A stretch of 64,000 bases of DNA from Pseudomonas anguilliseptica (GCF_021375795.1 NZ_JAEIOI010000001.1:930001-994000), one strand, 5' to 3'. Counted from the first letter of the stretch, positions 17,852 to 30,540 are shown. The notes: a model not told the origin generated them from the letters alone. Program-made: numbers and translations.

Positions 17852-19228
17852 TCAGCATTCGACAATATTGACGGCCAGGCCGCCGCGGGCGGTTTCCTTG
17901 TACTTGTTGTTCATATCGGCACCGGTCTGGCGCATGGTGCGGATGACTTTATCCAGCGAGACGAAGTGCTGACCGTCGCCGCGCAGGGCCATGCGGGCGG
18001 CGTTGATCGCCTTGACCGAGCCCATGGCGTTGCGTTCGATGCAGGGCACCTGGACCAGGCCGCCGATGGGGTCACAGGTCAGGCCAAGGTTGTGTTCCAT
18101 TCCGATCTCGGCGGCGTTTTCCACCTGGTTGACGCTGCCGCCCAGCACCTCGCACAAGGCGCCGGCGGCCATCGAACAGGCCACGCCGACCTCGCCCTGG
18201 CAGCCGACTTCGGCACCGGAGATCGAGGCGTTCTCTTTATAGAGGATGCCGATGGCGGCAGCGGTGAGCAGAAAGCGCACTACGCCGTCGTCGTTGGATC
18301 CCGGGATAAAGCGGCTGTAGTAATGCAGCACGGCGGGCACGATACCGGCCGCGCCATTGGTGGGCGCGGTGACCACGCGCCCGCCTGTGGCGTTTTCCTC
18401 GTTCACCGCCAGGGCGTAGAGGTTGACCCAATCGAGCACGCTCAGGGCGTCGCGCAGGCTGGCCTCCGGGTGTTTGCACAGCTGGCGGTGTAGGGCGGCG
18501 GCACGGCGTTTGACCTTGAGCCCGCCGGGCATGATGCCTTCATTGCGGCAACCGGCTTCGACGCAATCCTGCATCACTTGCCAGATATGCAGCAGGCGCG
18601 CGCGGGTTTCCGCTTCCGAGCGCCAGGCGGCCTCGTTGGCCAGCATCACCTGGCTGATCGACAGATTGTGTTCGGCGCAGTGCGCCAGCAACTGTTTGCC
18701 GGTGGTAAAGGGATACGGCAGGGCAGTGGTGTCTTCGACGATACGGTCGGCCCCGGCGGCCTGTTCATCGACGACAAAACCGCCGCCCACCGAGTAGTAC
18801 TCGCGCGCGCGGATCTGCAAACCGGCGGCGTCGAAGGCGCGGAAGATCATGCCGTTGGGGTGAAAGGGCAGCGGCTTGCGAATCATCGCCAGGTGCTGCT
18901 TTTCGACAAAGCGAATGGTTTTCTCGCCGAGCAGTTTGAGCTCGCCACTGCTGCGAATCGCTGCCAGGCGGGCGTCAACGGTATTGGTGTCGACCGTGTC
19001 CGGCTGTTCGCCTTCCAGGCCGAGCAGCACGGCTTTGTCGCTGCCATGGCCCTTGCCAGTCGCGCCGAGGGAGCCGTACAGCTCGACCTTGAGGCTGTCG
19101 GTAGTGGCCAATAGATCATCGCGGCGCAGGCCTTCGGCAAAGCGCACGGCGGCGCGCATCGGGCCCACCGTGTGCGAGCTGGACGGGCCGATGCCGATCT
19201 TGAATAGGTCAAAAACGCTAAGTGACAT
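17852..19228 (-). CDS. sdaA: L-serine ammonia-lyase (iron-sulfur type)
   Basis: The enzyme deaminates L-serine to pyruvate and ammonia. The protein has 458 aa, a single-chain type with a beta domain first ([24 protein letters not shown]) and the alpha domain after about residue 170. Cysteines C343, C385 and C396 (in [14 protein letters not shown] and VPCIERN) fit the three ligands of the 4Fe-4S cluster. With SHMT upstream it converts glycine-derived serine into pyruvate. The gene follows glyA by about 90 bases on the same strand. Confidence 0.97.
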   Translation of the reverse strand: MSLSVFDLFKIGIGPSSSHTVGPMRAAVRFAEGLRRDDLLATTDSLKVELYGSLGATGKGHGSDKAVLLGLEGEQPDTVDTNTVDARLAAIRSSGELKLLGEKTIRFVEKQHLAMIRKPLPFHPNGMIFRAFDAAGLQIRAREYYSVGGGFVVDEQAAGADRIVEDTTALPYPFTTGKQLLAHCAEHNLSISQVMLANEAAWRSEAETRARLLHIWQVMQDCVEAGCRNEGIMPGGLKVKRRAAALHRQLCKHPEASLRDALSVLDWVNLYALAVNEENATGGRVVTAPTNGAAGIVPAVLHYYSRFIPGSNDDGVVRFLLTAAAIGILYKENASISGAEVGCQGEVGVACSMAAGALCEVLGGSVNQVENAAEIGMEHNLGLTCDPIGGLVQVPCIERNAMGSVKAINAARMALRGDGQHFVSLDKVIRTMRQTGADMNNKYKETARGGLAVNIVEC

Positions 19229-19317
19229 GCTGTCTCCGGCTTTAAGCCAACCTCGTAAGTCGGCGTTGATGCAGCGCGGTCTGTAACCGCGTCTGCGTTG
19301 CGCAAAAGAAGCTGCTG

Positions 19318-20571
19318 TTAGTCAGCGTAGACCGGGAAGCTGGCGCATAGGTCGGCGACCTGACCACGGACGCGTTCAATTACCGCCGGGTTTTCCAGGT
19401 CATCGAGGATGTCGCAGATCCAGCCGGCCAGGGTGCGGCACTCGCCCTGCTTGAAGCCGCGGGTGGTGACGGCCGGGGTGCCGATACGGATGCCCGAGGT
19501 GACAAACGGCGACTGCGGATCGTTCGGCACGGCGTTCTTGTTCACCGTGATATGCGCCGCGCCCAGGGCTGCATCGGCAGCTTTGCCGGTGAGGCCCTGT
19601 CTGATCAGGCTGACCAGCATCAGGTGGTTGTCGGTGCCGCCGGAGACCACGTTATAGCCGCGCGCAACGAACACTTCGGCCATGGCCTGGGCGTTGTTGA
19701 TCACCTGCTGCTGGTAAGTCTTGAAGCTTGGCTCCAGGGCTTCCTTGAAGCACACGGCCTTGGCTGCGATCACATGCATCAGCGGGCCGCCCTGGGCGCC
19801 GGGAAATACGGCGGAGTTGAGCTTTTTCTCGATCTCTTCATTGGCCTTGGCCAGGATCAAACCGCCACGCGGGCCGCGCAGAGTCTTGTGGGTGGTGGTG
19901 GTGACCACATCGGCGAAGGGCACCGGGTTGGGGTACAGGCCGGCGGCCACCAAGCCGGCGACGTGGGCCATGTCGACAAACAGCAGCGCACCGACTTTAT
20001 CGGCGATGGCGCGGAAGCGGGCGAAGTCCAGGGTGCGCGAATAGGCGCTGAAACCGGCGACGATCATTTTCGGCTTGTGCTCGATAGCCAGGCGCTCGAC
20101 CTCGGCGTAATCGATCAGGCCCTGCTCGTCGATGCCGTATTGCACCGCGTTGTACAGCTTGCCGGAGGACGAAACCTTGGCGCCGTGGGTCAGGTGGCCG
20201 CCGTGGGCCAGACTCATGCCGAGGATGGTATCGCCAGCATTGAGCAAGGCCAGGTACACCGCGCTGTTGGCTGAAGAGCCGGAGTGCGGCTGCACGTTGG
20301 CGTAGTCGGCACCGAACAACTGTTTGGCGCGTTCGATGGCCAGCGCCTCGACCTTGTCGACATGCTCGCAGCCGCCGTAATAGCGCTTGCCCGGATAGCC
20401 TTCGGCGTACTTGTTGGTCAGGCCGCTGCCCTGAGCCTGCATCACGCGCTGGCTGCAATAGTTTTCCGAGGCGATCAGCTCGATATGGTCTTCCTGGCGC
20501 TGCTCTTCGGCGTTGATCGCGGCGAGCAGGGCGTCATCGTAGCCTTGCAGTTGGTCGTGCTTGCTGAACAT
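19318..20571 (-). CDS. glyA: Serine hydroxymethyltransferase
   Basis: The enzyme interconverts glycine plus methylene-THF with serine, using PLP. The protein has 417 aa, the normal length. The PLP lysine is K229 in [17 protein letters not shown], and the [12 protein letters not shown]-like motif ([18 protein letters not shown], residues 55-72) and DMAHVAGL are intact. Placement between gcvP and sdaA makes it the catabolic copy; pseudomonads usually carry another glyA elsewhere for biosynthesis. A repeat-rich 190-base gap separates it from gcvP. Confidence 0.98.
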   Translation of the reverse strand: MFSKHDQLQGYDDALLAAINAEEQRQEDHIELIASENYCSQRVMQAQGSGLTNKYAEGYPGKRYYGGCEHVDKVEALAIERAKQLFGADYANVQPHSGSSANSAVYLALLNAGDTILGMSLAHGGHLTHGAKVSSSGKLYNAVQYGIDEQGLIDYAEVERLAIEHKPKMIVAGFSAYSRTLDFARFRAIADKVGALLFVDMAHVAGLVAAGLYPNPVPFADVVTTTTHKTLRGPRGGLILAKANEEIEKKLNSAVFPGAQGGPLMHVIAAKAVCFKEALEPSFKTYQQQVINNAQAMAEVFVARGYNVVSGGTDNHLMLVSLIRQGLTGKAADAALGAAHITVNKNAVPNDPQSPFVTSGIRIGTPAVTTRGFKQGECRTLAGWICDILDDLENPAVIERVRGQVADLCASFPVYAD

Positions 20572-20644
20572 GGTGAGGCCCTCTGGTTTTTATATGAGGT
20601 GCAGCTAACCCGCCTCGGGTAGAGGTGAGTCGAAATTCTTGGGT

Positions 20645-20760
20645 GAAGCTGAACGTTGAACCATCCCCTCTCCCTACTGGGGAGAGGGCTAGGGAGAGGG
20701 GTTGCCTAACAACCGCATTACCCTCTCCCCCGGCCCCTCTCCCAGAGGGAGAGGGGAGGT
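20645..20760. repeat. Pair of CCCTCTCCC-type inverted repeats between gcvP and glyA
   Basis: Two imperfect palindromes lie head to tail. The first, about 20664-20701, contains CCCCTCTCCCTACTGGGGAG. The second, about 20721-20758, contains CCCTCTCCC and GGGAGAGGGG arms. They resemble a widespread proteobacterial intergenic repeat. They interrupt the operon without any gene between gcvP and glyA. Confidence 0.75.
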
Positions 20761-20763
20761 TCT

Positions 20764-23616
<2,853 letters not shown>

Positions 23617-23625
23617 TGCAATCTC

Positions 23626-24009
23626 TCAGGCGTCAGCATTGGCGTTGAGCAGGCGCTCGTAGGCGGCCTGGTCGAGCAGGTCGGCTACCGCGCTGGCATT
23701 GGCCGGACGGAAACGGAAGAACCAACCCTTGCCCAGGGGATCTTCGTTGACCAGCTCAGGGCTGGATTCTAGCTCGCCATTGACCTCTACCACCTCACCG
23801 TCCAGCGGCATGGCGATATTGCTTGCGGCTTTTACCGATTCCAGCACCGCCACTTCGTCACCCTCGGCATAGCTCTGCACTTCCGGCAGCTGAACGAATA
23901 CCACGTCACCCAGGGCTTCCTGGGCATAGGCGGTGATGCCCACGGTAACCAGACCATCGGCATCCTGACGCAGCCATTCGTGCTCGACGGTAAAACGCAA
24001 TTCGCTCAT
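23626..24009 (-). CDS. gcvH: Glycine cleavage H-protein
   Basis: H-protein carries the lipoyl arm shuttling between P-, T- and L-proteins. The protein has 127 aa. The lipoylated lysine is K60 in AVLESVKAASN, and the fold signature VTVGITAYAQEALGDVVFVQLP is complete. It is the first gene of the operon. Upstream lies a sigma-54 promoter at 24102-24117 and a perfect palindrome at 24179-24200, so expression probably needs an enhancer-binding protein, as GcsR does in P. aeruginosa. Confidence 0.98.
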   Translation of the reverse strand: MSELRFTVEHEWLRQDADGLVTVGITAYAQEALGDVVFVQLPEVQSYAEGDEVAVLESVKAASNIAMPLDGEVVEVNGELESSPELVNEDPLGKGWFFRFRPANASAVADLLDQAAYERLLNANADA

Positions 24010-24101
24010 GTGTACTCCTCAAGGGTGGTGACTCGCCCTTTCTGCTGGGGGCGATGTGCTGGACGCGCGTGCTGGGCACGCGCTGAAGGTGAAAAGACCA
24101 T

Positions 24102-24117
24102 AGCAAGGGTGGTGCCA
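24102..24117 (-). promoter_or_regulatory. Sigma-54 (-24/-12) promoter of the gcv operon
   Basis: On the minus strand the sequence is TGGCACCACCCTTGCT. It matches the consensus TGGCACG-N4-TTGC(A/T), with the invariant GG and GC exactly ten bases apart. It points toward gcvH, about 90 bases before the start codon. Confidence 0.85.
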
Positions 24118-24178
24118 TTGTTATTTTTATCAATAAAAACAATAGCTTAGTGTGTTTTTAGGGCTTTATTTGTTGTTG

Positions 24179-24200
24179 TCCGTATCGATTTCGATACGGA
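24179..24200. promoter_or_regulatory. Perfect 10-2-10 palindrome, candidate enhancer site
   Basis: The arms TCCGTATCGA and TCGATACGGA flank TT. The centre is roughly 100 bases upstream of the expected gcvH transcription start, the usual distance for a sigma-54 activator site. The identity of the binding protein is not shown by the sequence. Confidence 0.6.
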
Positions 24201-24279
24201 TTGGCGCGGTTTATCCAGAGTGCGCAGCGCAAAGGCTCAGGTGTCGCGGGCTGAATGATTTGTGTCGCTTTCATTACGC

Positions 24280-24297
24280 TGTATTCAAATCAATACA
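24280..24297. promoter_or_regulatory. TGTATT-N6-AATACA inverted repeat
   Basis: Six-base perfect arms flank a six-base spacer. The geometry equals that of TyrR/PhhR boxes (TGTAAA-N6-TTTACA), though the inner bases differ. It could serve either divergent gene. Confidence 0.4.
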
Positions 24298-24576
24298 TAT
24301 GCGGCGAGCTTGGTAATGGCATCGGTGCCGAGGCGGTTAGGCACCTGGATTACTCGGCTGATGGCGGTCAATCCCTCTGCTCAATCGCCCGTGCCATTCA
24401 TCCGCCCTATAAAGCGCTATTGAACGGGTCGATGGGCCGGCTGTAGAGCGGCTTTCCAGAGGTGTATTCACTCTTTCGGCTGACAGGGCAAATACCTCTT
24501 TCGGGCGCTTATCCCGCTCAAGGCGGCTGAGTAGCGTGGGGCCTCAACACGAAACCCCGCTTTCCAGGAGAGCCGC

Positions 24577-26334
24577 ATGAGAACAACAACAAGACATGCC
24601 ATCTTCCAGCCCAGCGTTTTGGCGATTGCCATTGCTGTCGGCTGTGTCGCGCCTGTCCAGGCTATTACATTCAATATCGGTGAGGTCGAAGCGCAGTTCG
24701 ACTCATCGCTTTCTGTGGGGGCCAGTTGGAGCGTGCGCGGTGCCGATCCTGACTTTATCGGCACGCGCAACGGCGGCAAGGCGTCCTCTCAGACCAACGA
24801 TGACGGGCGCTTGAACTTCAAGAAAGGTGAGACCTTTTCGAAGATCTTCAAAGGTATCCACGACCTTGAGTTGAAGTACGGCGATACCGGCGTGTTCATC
24901 CGCGGCAAGTACTGGTACGACTTCGAGACCAAGGACGAAAGCCGCCTGCTGTATGACATCGATGACCGCAACCGCAAGACCGCGGCTCAGGCCGCCGGTG
25001 CGGAAATTCTCGATGCCTTCATCTACCACAACTACAACCTCGGCAGCCTGCCGGGCAGTGTGCGGGTTGGTAAGCAAGTGGTCAGCTGGGGCGAGAGCAC
25101 CTTTATCGGCAACTCGATCAACTCGATCAACCCGGTGGACGCCGCCGCCTTTCGCCGCCCCGGTGCGGAGGTCAAGGAGGGGCTGATCCCGGTCAATATG
25201 TTCTATGTCTCCCAGAGCCTGACTGACAGCCTGTCCATGGAGGCCTTCTACCAGCTGGAATGGGATCAGACGGTCGTCGACAACTGCGGCACCTTCTTTG
25301 CCCCCAGCGATACCGCCGCCGATGGCTGTAATGACCGCCTGGTGGTAGCCGGTGCCGATGTGGCCCCAGGCCAGTCGAACAACAGCGGCGCGCCGGGCAA
25401 CCCTGTCTTTATTCCCCGGGCCGGTGACCGTGATGCTCGCGACAGCGGCCAGTACGGTGTGGCGCTGCGCTGGTTTGCCGAGCAGCTCAACAACAGCGAG
25501 TTTGGCCTGTACGCCTTGAACTATCACAGCCGCTCGCCCAGCGGCAGCTTTGTAATCACCGCCGACGGAACGCCGCAGACGGCCCGCTATTTCCTCGAGT
25601 ATCCCGAAGATATCCGACTGTATGGCCTGAGCATGCAGACCACGGTGGGGTCGACTTCGGTAGCCGGTGAAATCAGCTACCGGCCGAATATGCCCCTCAG
25701 CATCAACTCAACCGATATGACCCTGGGCGCGCTGGGTGTCGGGGTGTCTCCGGTCTTTACCAGCGGCCATGCACAGCTGGCGCTGGGCGGCGATATCAAG
25801 GGCTATGTGCGCAAACCCGTGACCCAGGCCCAGGTCAGCGCCACCCATTTCTTCGACCGGGTGCTCGGCGCCAGCCGTCTGACCCTGGTGGGGGAGGTGG
25901 GTTACAACCATATCAGCGGCATCAGCAATGACCTGGGCGCCCTGCGCTTTGGCCGCGATCCGGTCTATGGCCTGGGTGAAGTCGCCGCACCGGCAGGGAC
26001 GTGCGAGCAGGCGTTGAATCGTGACAACCCCGATCTATGCAACAACGATGGCTTCTTTACCAGCAGCTCCTGGGGCTATCGCGTGCGGGCCATCGCCGAT
26101 TACAGCAACGTGTTTGCCGGCATCAATCTGTCGCCGAGCATTGCCTGGTCCCATGACGTGGATGGCTATGGGCCGAACTTCAACGAAGGCAGCAAGGCCA
26201 TCAGCCTGGCGCTGAACGCCGACTACCAGAATACCTACACCGCCAGCCTCAGTTACACCGACTTCTTTGGTGGTGATTACAACACTAACGTCGACCGTGA
26301 CTTTGTTGCCCTGAGCTTCGGTGTGAACTTCTGA
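24577..26334 (+). CDS. DUF1302 family outer-membrane protein
   Basis: The protein has 585 aa from the ATG at 24577, preceded by CAGGAGAG. A signal peptide (to about residue 29, VAPVQA) is followed by a beta-rich chain of DUF1302 type. Typical features are ITFNIGEVEAQFDSSLSVGASW near the start, a VRVGKQVVSWGESTFIGNSIN motif, and a C-terminal strand ending in ...FVALSFGVNF with a terminal Phe, as in outer-membrane barrels. DUF1302 genes usually pair with DUF1329, as here (next gene 29 bases on). They are associated with transport or export of hydrophobic compounds, but the substrate is unknown. Confidence 0.9.
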   Translation: MRTTTRHAIFQPSVLAIAIAVGCVAPVQAITFNIGEVEAQFDSSLSVGASWSVRGADPDFIGTRNGGKASSQTNDDGRLNFKKGETFSKIFKGIHDLELKYGDTGVFIRGKYWYDFETKDESRLLYDIDDRNRKTAAQAAGAEILDAFIYHNYNLGSLPGSVRVGKQVVSWGESTFIGNSINSINPVDAAAFRRPGAEVKEGLIPVNMFYVSQSLTDSLSMEAFYQLEWDQTVVDNCGTFFAPSDTAADGCNDRLVVAGADVAPGQSNNSGAPGNPVFIPRAGDRDARDSGQYGVALRWFAEQLNNSEFGLYALNYHSRSPSGSFVITADGTPQTARYFLEYPEDIRLYGLSMQTTVGSTSVAGEISYRPNMPLSINSTDMTLGALGVGVSPVFTSGHAQLALGGDIKGYVRKPVTQAQVSATHFFDRVLGASRLTLVGEVGYNHISGISNDLGALRFGRDPVYGLGEVAAPAGTCEQALNRDNPDLCNNDGFFTSSSWGYRVRAIADYSNVFAGINLSPSIAWSHDVDGYGPNFNEGSKAISLALNADYQNTYTASLSYTDFFGGDYNTNVDRDFVALSFGVNF

Positions 26335-26363
26335 TCAACGCAGTGCAAAAGGATCCGTACACC

Positions 26364-27734
26364 ATGAAAAACACAAGAATCCTGCAAGCGGGTGCGCTGC
26401 TGCTGACGTTGTTAGCCAGCAGCGTGATGGCCGCGGTCTCCGAACAAGAAGCGGCTCAGCTGGGTGCCAGCCTGACGCCGCTGGGTGGGGAAATGGCCGG
26501 CAATGCCGATGGCAGTATCCCGGCCTGGGATGGCGGTCTGTCTACCAGTGCCGCGGCTGTCGATGGCAAGGGCTTTCTCGCTGACCCCTTTGCCGGTGAA
26601 CAAGCGCTTTTCACGATTACCGCAGCCAATGCCGAGCAGTACAAAGACAAGCTGTCAGCCGGTCAGCTGGCCATGTTCAAGCGCTACCCGGAGAGTTACA
26701 AGATTCCGGTTTACCCCTCGCATCGAACCACCGCTGTGCCGGCCGCGATTGCCGAAGCGGCCAAGCTCAGCGCAGTCAATACCACGCCCGTAGACGGTGG
26801 TAACGGCCTGCAGAACTTCAATGCCAGCCGTTACTACGCCTTCCCCATTCCCAAGACGGGCGTTGAGGTGATCTGGAACCACATCACCCGTTATCGTGGC
26901 GGTAACACCCGCCGGGTGGTGACTCAGGCAACGCCGCAGACCAATGGCTCCTACAGCCTGGTCAAGTTCGAGGATGAAGTGGCCTTCCCGGCGGATATGC
27001 CCGACCTTGATCCGGCCAAGGGCAGCAATGTCCTGCTGTATTTCAAGCAGCGGGTGACTGCACCGTCGCGCCTGGCCGGTAACGTGCTGCTGGTTCACGA
27101 GACCATCGATCAGGTCAAGGAACCGCGTCTGGCGTGGATCTACAACGCCGGTCAGCGTCGTGTGCGGCGTGCGCCGCAGGTGGCATACGATGGGCCGGGT
27201 ACGGCCGCTGATGGCATGCGTACGGCCGATAACTTCGACATGTTCTCCGGGGCGCCTGATCGCTACGACTGGCAACTGGTCGGCAAGAAGGAGATGTACA
27301 TCCCCTACAACAGCTACAAGCTGGATTCGCCGTCACTGAAGTACGACGACGTGCTCAAAGCCGGGCATATTAATCAGGACCTGACACGTTACGAGCTGCA
27401 CCGGGTCTGGGAAGTGGTGGCCACGCTGAAGAGCGGTGAGCGGCATATCTATGCCAAGCGCCACATGTACGTCGACGAGGACAGCTGGCAGATCGCGCTG
27501 GTTGATCATTACGACGGCCGTGGTCAGCTTTGGCGTGTTGCCGAAGGTCATGCGCAGCACTACTACAACCATCAGGTGCCGGGCTACACCCTGGAAGCGC
27601 TGTATGACCTGGTGGCGGGTCGCTATTTGGCTCTGGGGATGAAGAACGAAGAAAAATCGGCTTATAACTTCGGCTTCAAGGCGACCGCTGCCGACTACAC
27701 GCCAGCCGCGCTGCGCAGCTCCGGCGTTCGTTAG
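26364..27734 (+). CDS. DUF1329 family periplasmic protein
   Basis: The protein has 456 aa from the ATG at 26364; a GTG seven codons upstream is less likely. A signal peptide ends near SSVMA-AVS. DUF1329 hallmarks are LGGEMAGNADGSIPAWDGG near the N-terminus and a YAFPIPKTGVEVIWNHITRYRGG segment. The family has a LolA/LolB-like fold, suggesting carriage of a lipidic molecule across the periplasm. It is cotranscribed with the DUF1302 gene. Many clusters add an MMPL/RND exporter; none is seen nearby. Confidence 0.9.
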   Translation: MKNTRILQAGALLLTLLASSVMAAVSEQEAAQLGASLTPLGGEMAGNADGSIPAWDGGLSTSAAAVDGKGFLADPFAGEQALFTITAANAEQYKDKLSAGQLAMFKRYPESYKIPVYPSHRTTAVPAAIAEAAKLSAVNTTPVDGGNGLQNFNASRYYAFPIPKTGVEVIWNHITRYRGGNTRRVVTQATPQTNGSYSLVKFEDEVAFPADMPDLDPAKGSNVLLYFKQRVTAPSRLAGNVLLVHETIDQVKEPRLAWIYNAGQRRVRRAPQVAYDGPGTAADGMRTADNFDMFSGAPDRYDWQLVGKKEMYIPYNSYKLDSPSLKYDDVLKAGHINQDLTRYELHRVWEVVATLKSGERHIYAKRHMYVDEDSWQIALVDHYDGRGQLWRVAEGHAQHYYNHQVPGYTLEALYDLVAGRYLALGMKNEEKSAYNFGFKATAADYTPAALRSSGVR

Positions 27735-27766
27735 GCCAATAACCAGCACGTGTGACTCCGTAATTG

Positions 27767-27790
27767 GGCGGCCTGCGGGCCGCCTTTTTT
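27767..27790 (+). terminator. Intrinsic terminator after DUF1302-DUF1329
   Basis: A 7-bp GC stem (27767-27773 GGCGGCC with 27778-27784) closes a 4-base loop and is followed by T6. It separates the pair from the LuxR regulator gene. Confidence 0.9.
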
Positions 27791-27890
27791 ATCGCCCGCC
27801 ATCACCTCTCGTGATGGAACTGTGAGCTATAGGCATTGAGGGTTAGCCTGCAATGATCCGGTTCCTGTAAAAACAATAAATCGAGCCGTC

Positions 27891-30437
27891 ATGCACGCAT
27901 TAGCGCCTTTCCCGCAAAGCGCCGCAGCGTCGTCCTGCGGCAGCGTACAGCGTCCACCGCCTGGACATATCTTCCGGCTATCTGTGCAACAGCGGCTGCT
28001 GGCGCACGACTGTCGCCTGCGTTTACTGGTTGGCCCGGCCGGCTTTGGTAAGACAGTGTTGTTGGCCGACTGCGCCCGTGAGTGTCCGGCCAATTACCGC
28101 CTGCTCTGGCTGACTTGCGCCGGTCAGGGCCTGTGTGCCGAGCAGCTTGCTCAGCAGTTGGGCAAGCTGCTCGACTACCCCGCAGGCCTCAGCAGTAGCG
28201 AGCTGCTGGCGGCCCTGGCGCAGGAGTCGCGGCAGTTGTGGATCATGCTCAATGACTACCCGGCGCACCCGAATCACGCCCTCGATGACTTTCTCAATCA
28301 ACTGCTGATGGTCACCCCACCGGGCATCTGCTGGTGGCTGGGCAGCCGCCGGCGGCCAGCGTGCAACCTTTCGCGTCTGTTGCTGGAAGGCGAGCTGCTC
28401 GAACTGGGGGCCAGCGAACTGGCCTTCAGCGCAGCGGAGGTGTTGGCCTGGCTGCAGCAACTGGACCCAAGCCGCAGCGCCTGGGCGCACGACCTGCATG
28501 AGTTGACCCAGGGCTGGCCGGCGGCCTTGCGCCTGCACCTGTTGGCGGCTCAGGCCGAACCGACTGCGCTGGGCGCGTTGCAGGAAGGTGAGCATGATCA
28601 GTTGCTCGCCGAATATGTCGAACGCGAAGTACTGCAAGGGTTGCCGGATGAGCTGTTGCAGATGCTCCAGCAACTGGCCCAGCTGCCGCGCTTCAATCCA
28701 GCGCTGTGTGATCACCTGTTTGGTGTAGGCGAAGGCGCGCAGTGGTTACGTGCGCTGATTGAGCGCGGCGTGTTTATCCAGGAACTGGAAGCGGCCAAGG
28801 GTTGGTATGGGCTGTTCCCGCCGCTGGCTCGGTTGCTCCAGCGACAGGCGCACCACCTGCCCAGCAGCGCTCTGCATGTGCATGCCAGCCAGTGGTTTGC
28901 CGGCCATGGTGATATTCCTGCGGCGGTGGAGCACGCCTTGCTGGCCGGGCAACCGGAGGTGGCGGGGAGTTTTCTTGAGCGTTTTACCGAGGAGCAGGTG
29001 CTGCAAGGCCAGGACCTGGCGCTGATCCTGCGTTGGCGCAGCGAGCTGCCGGAGAGCCTGTTATGCAGCACACCGCGGCTGATTCTGCTCAACGCCTGGG
29101 TGTTGTTGCTGGTCGGCCGTTTGGACGAGGCGCAGAGCTGCATCAACGAATTGGCGCGGTTTCAACCGCGCAGCGATGGTGCGCGAACCCGGGAGCTGTT
29201 CGCTCACTGGCAAGCCATTCAGGGCATCATCGCCTATGGCCGTGTCTGTGCCGTGGATGCTCGCACTCACCTGCATGATGCCTTGCAGGGGTTGCCGCAA
29301 AGCGCGTGGTCGCAGGCGTTGCTGTGTCGTTCGGCGTTGACTCTGGTGGCAATTGGCGAAGGTCAACTGGAGGCGGCACAGAAGCTCAGTTTTGAAGCCT
29401 TGAAGCAGGCACGTCTGCATGGCAATCCGGTATTTGAAGCCCTGCTGGAACTGGACCATGCCCTGCTGCTGGAGGCGCGAGGTGAATTTGCTCGCGCTGA
29501 AGCCTTGCTGCAGCGGGTGTTGAGCGCAACTGCGCCGACGGCCTTGCACAACACGCCGGTACTGGCGCGGCTTGAGCTGCGCCTGGGGCGTCTGCAACTG
29601 CGCCAGGGCCGTGTGGATGAAGCCCAGGCAGCGTTGCAGTGCGGGCTTGAGCATGCGCTCGCTTGCGGCGATCCGGCGGCGTTTCATGGTTACCTCGGCC
29701 TGGCCGAATTGGCGATGGGGCAGGACGATATGGCCGCCGCCTTTGCGCAACTGGGGCAGGCCGAACGGCAGATGCAGCGTCAGCGCGTCAATGAAACCCT
29801 GTACCGCGGCACCCTGTTGTTGGCCAGCTGTCATCTGTGGATTGCCCAGGGTCACTATGCGCGGGCGCGTATCGCCGCGACGCGGGTATTGGGTTATGAG
29901 CAGCGGGTTAAAGCGGTGCTGCCAACGCCGAACTTTCCCGAGCTGATCCCACGGTTCAAGGCACTCCTGCTGCAACTCGATCGTCTGCAGGGCGAGGATG
30001 GGGATGTGCGCGAGCCTCTACGGCAGTTGCTGGAACAGGTGGCAGATCAGGGCCGGCAGGCGTTGGTCAGCGACTTGTGGCTGAACTATGCCGACGCCTG
30101 CGCCGCCTGTGACGACAAGGTGGGCGCCGAACAGGCTCGCCAGACCGGCCAGGCGCTGCAGCGGCGTTTGGGGTATCTGCGCCCGTGGTTTTGCGTCGCC
30201 AGCCAAGGTGACGGCGCGCCGAATGCTGCATCTGTCACCAGCGCCAATGCGCTGAGCAGTCGCGAACTGGCGGTGCTTGGCTTGATCGCACAGGGGCTGT
30301 CCAATCAGGAAGTGGCCGAGCAGCTGTTTATTTCCCTGCACACGGTGAAGACCCACGCACGACGGATCAACGGCAAACTGGGTGTGGCGCGGCGTACTCA
30401 GGCGGTGGCCAAGGCTAAGGCGTTGGGCTTTTTCTAA
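27891..30437 (+). CDS. MalT-like LuxR family transcriptional regulator with ATPase domain
   Basis: The protein has 848 aa. A P-loop LLVGPAGFGKT (GPAGFGKT at 48-55) starts a STAND/MalT-type ATPase module. Winged-helix and helical TPR-like repeats follow across the middle (about residues 330-740). A LuxR HTH ends the protein (LSSRELAVLGLIAQGLSNQEVAEQLFISLHTVKTHARRINGKL, described here by its position at about 787-829). Such regulators oligomerise on ligand and ATP binding. The position right after DUF1302-DUF1329 suggests it controls them. The ligand is unknown. Confidence 0.9.
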   Translation: MHALAPFPQSAAASSCGSVQRPPPGHIFRLSVQQRLLAHDCRLRLLVGPAGFGKTVLLADCARECPANYRLLWLTCAGQGLCAEQLAQQLGKLLDYPAGLSSSELLAALAQESRQLWIMLNDYPAHPNHALDDFLNQLLMVTPPGICWWLGSRRRPACNLSRLLLEGELLELGASELAFSAAEVLAWLQQLDPSRSAWAHDLHELTQGWPAALRLHLLAAQAEPTALGALQEGEHDQLLAEYVEREVLQGLPDELLQMLQQLAQLPRFNPALCDHLFGVGEGAQWLRALIERGVFIQELEAAKGWYGLFPPLARLLQRQAHHLPSSALHVHASQWFAGHGDIPAAVEHALLAGQPEVAGSFLERFTEEQVLQGQDLALILRWRSELPESLLCSTPRLILLNAWVLLLVGRLDEAQSCINELARFQPRSDGARTRELFAHWQAIQGIIAYGRVCAVDARTHLHDALQGLPQSAWSQALLCRSALTLVAIGEGQLEAAQKLSFEALKQARLHGNPVFEALLELDHALLLEARGEFARAEALLQRVLSATAPTALHNTPVLARLELRLGRLQLRQGRVDEAQAALQCGLEHALACGDPAAFHGYLGLAELAMGQDDMAAAFAQLGQAERQMQRQRVNETLYRGTLLLASCHLWIAQGHYARARIAATRVLGYEQRVKAVLPTPNFPELIPRFKALLLQLDRLQGEDGDVREPLRQLLEQVADQGRQALVSDLWLNYADACAACDDKVGAEQARQTGQALQRRLGYLRPWFCVASQGDGAPNAASVTSANALSSRELAVLGLIAQGLSNQEVAEQLFISLHTVKTHARRINGKLGVARRTQAVAKAKALGFF

Positions 30438-30540
30438 GCGATGTAGTTGTGGCGCTCGAATTGCCTGGCGCCCCATATCCCCTGCGCCGCTAACCCACCC
30501 TACCAAGCGGCCCGCACCCAGAATCAGTACTGAGCCTTTG

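Larger units (their letters stand above)
24010..24576. other. 567-base divergent regulatory region gcvH / DUF1302
   Basis: No gene is supported here. The gcvH half holds the sigma-54 promoter, an AT-rich tract (about 24118-24178) and the 22-base palindrome; a second inverted repeat lies at 24280-24297. Closer to the DUF1302 gene I see no clear -24/-12 or -35/-10 pair. A 63-codon open frame from 24255 has no ribosome binding site and is probably spurious. Confidence 0.6.

Noticed and set aside
24255-24446. 63-codon open frame between gcvH and DUF1302
   Set aside because: It overlaps the inverted repeat, lacks a ribosome binding site and has no recognisable features.
24301-24560. Sigma-54 promoter for the DUF1302 gene
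   Set aside because: Candidate GG/GC pairs have wrong spacing (7, 11 or 13 instead of 10 bases).
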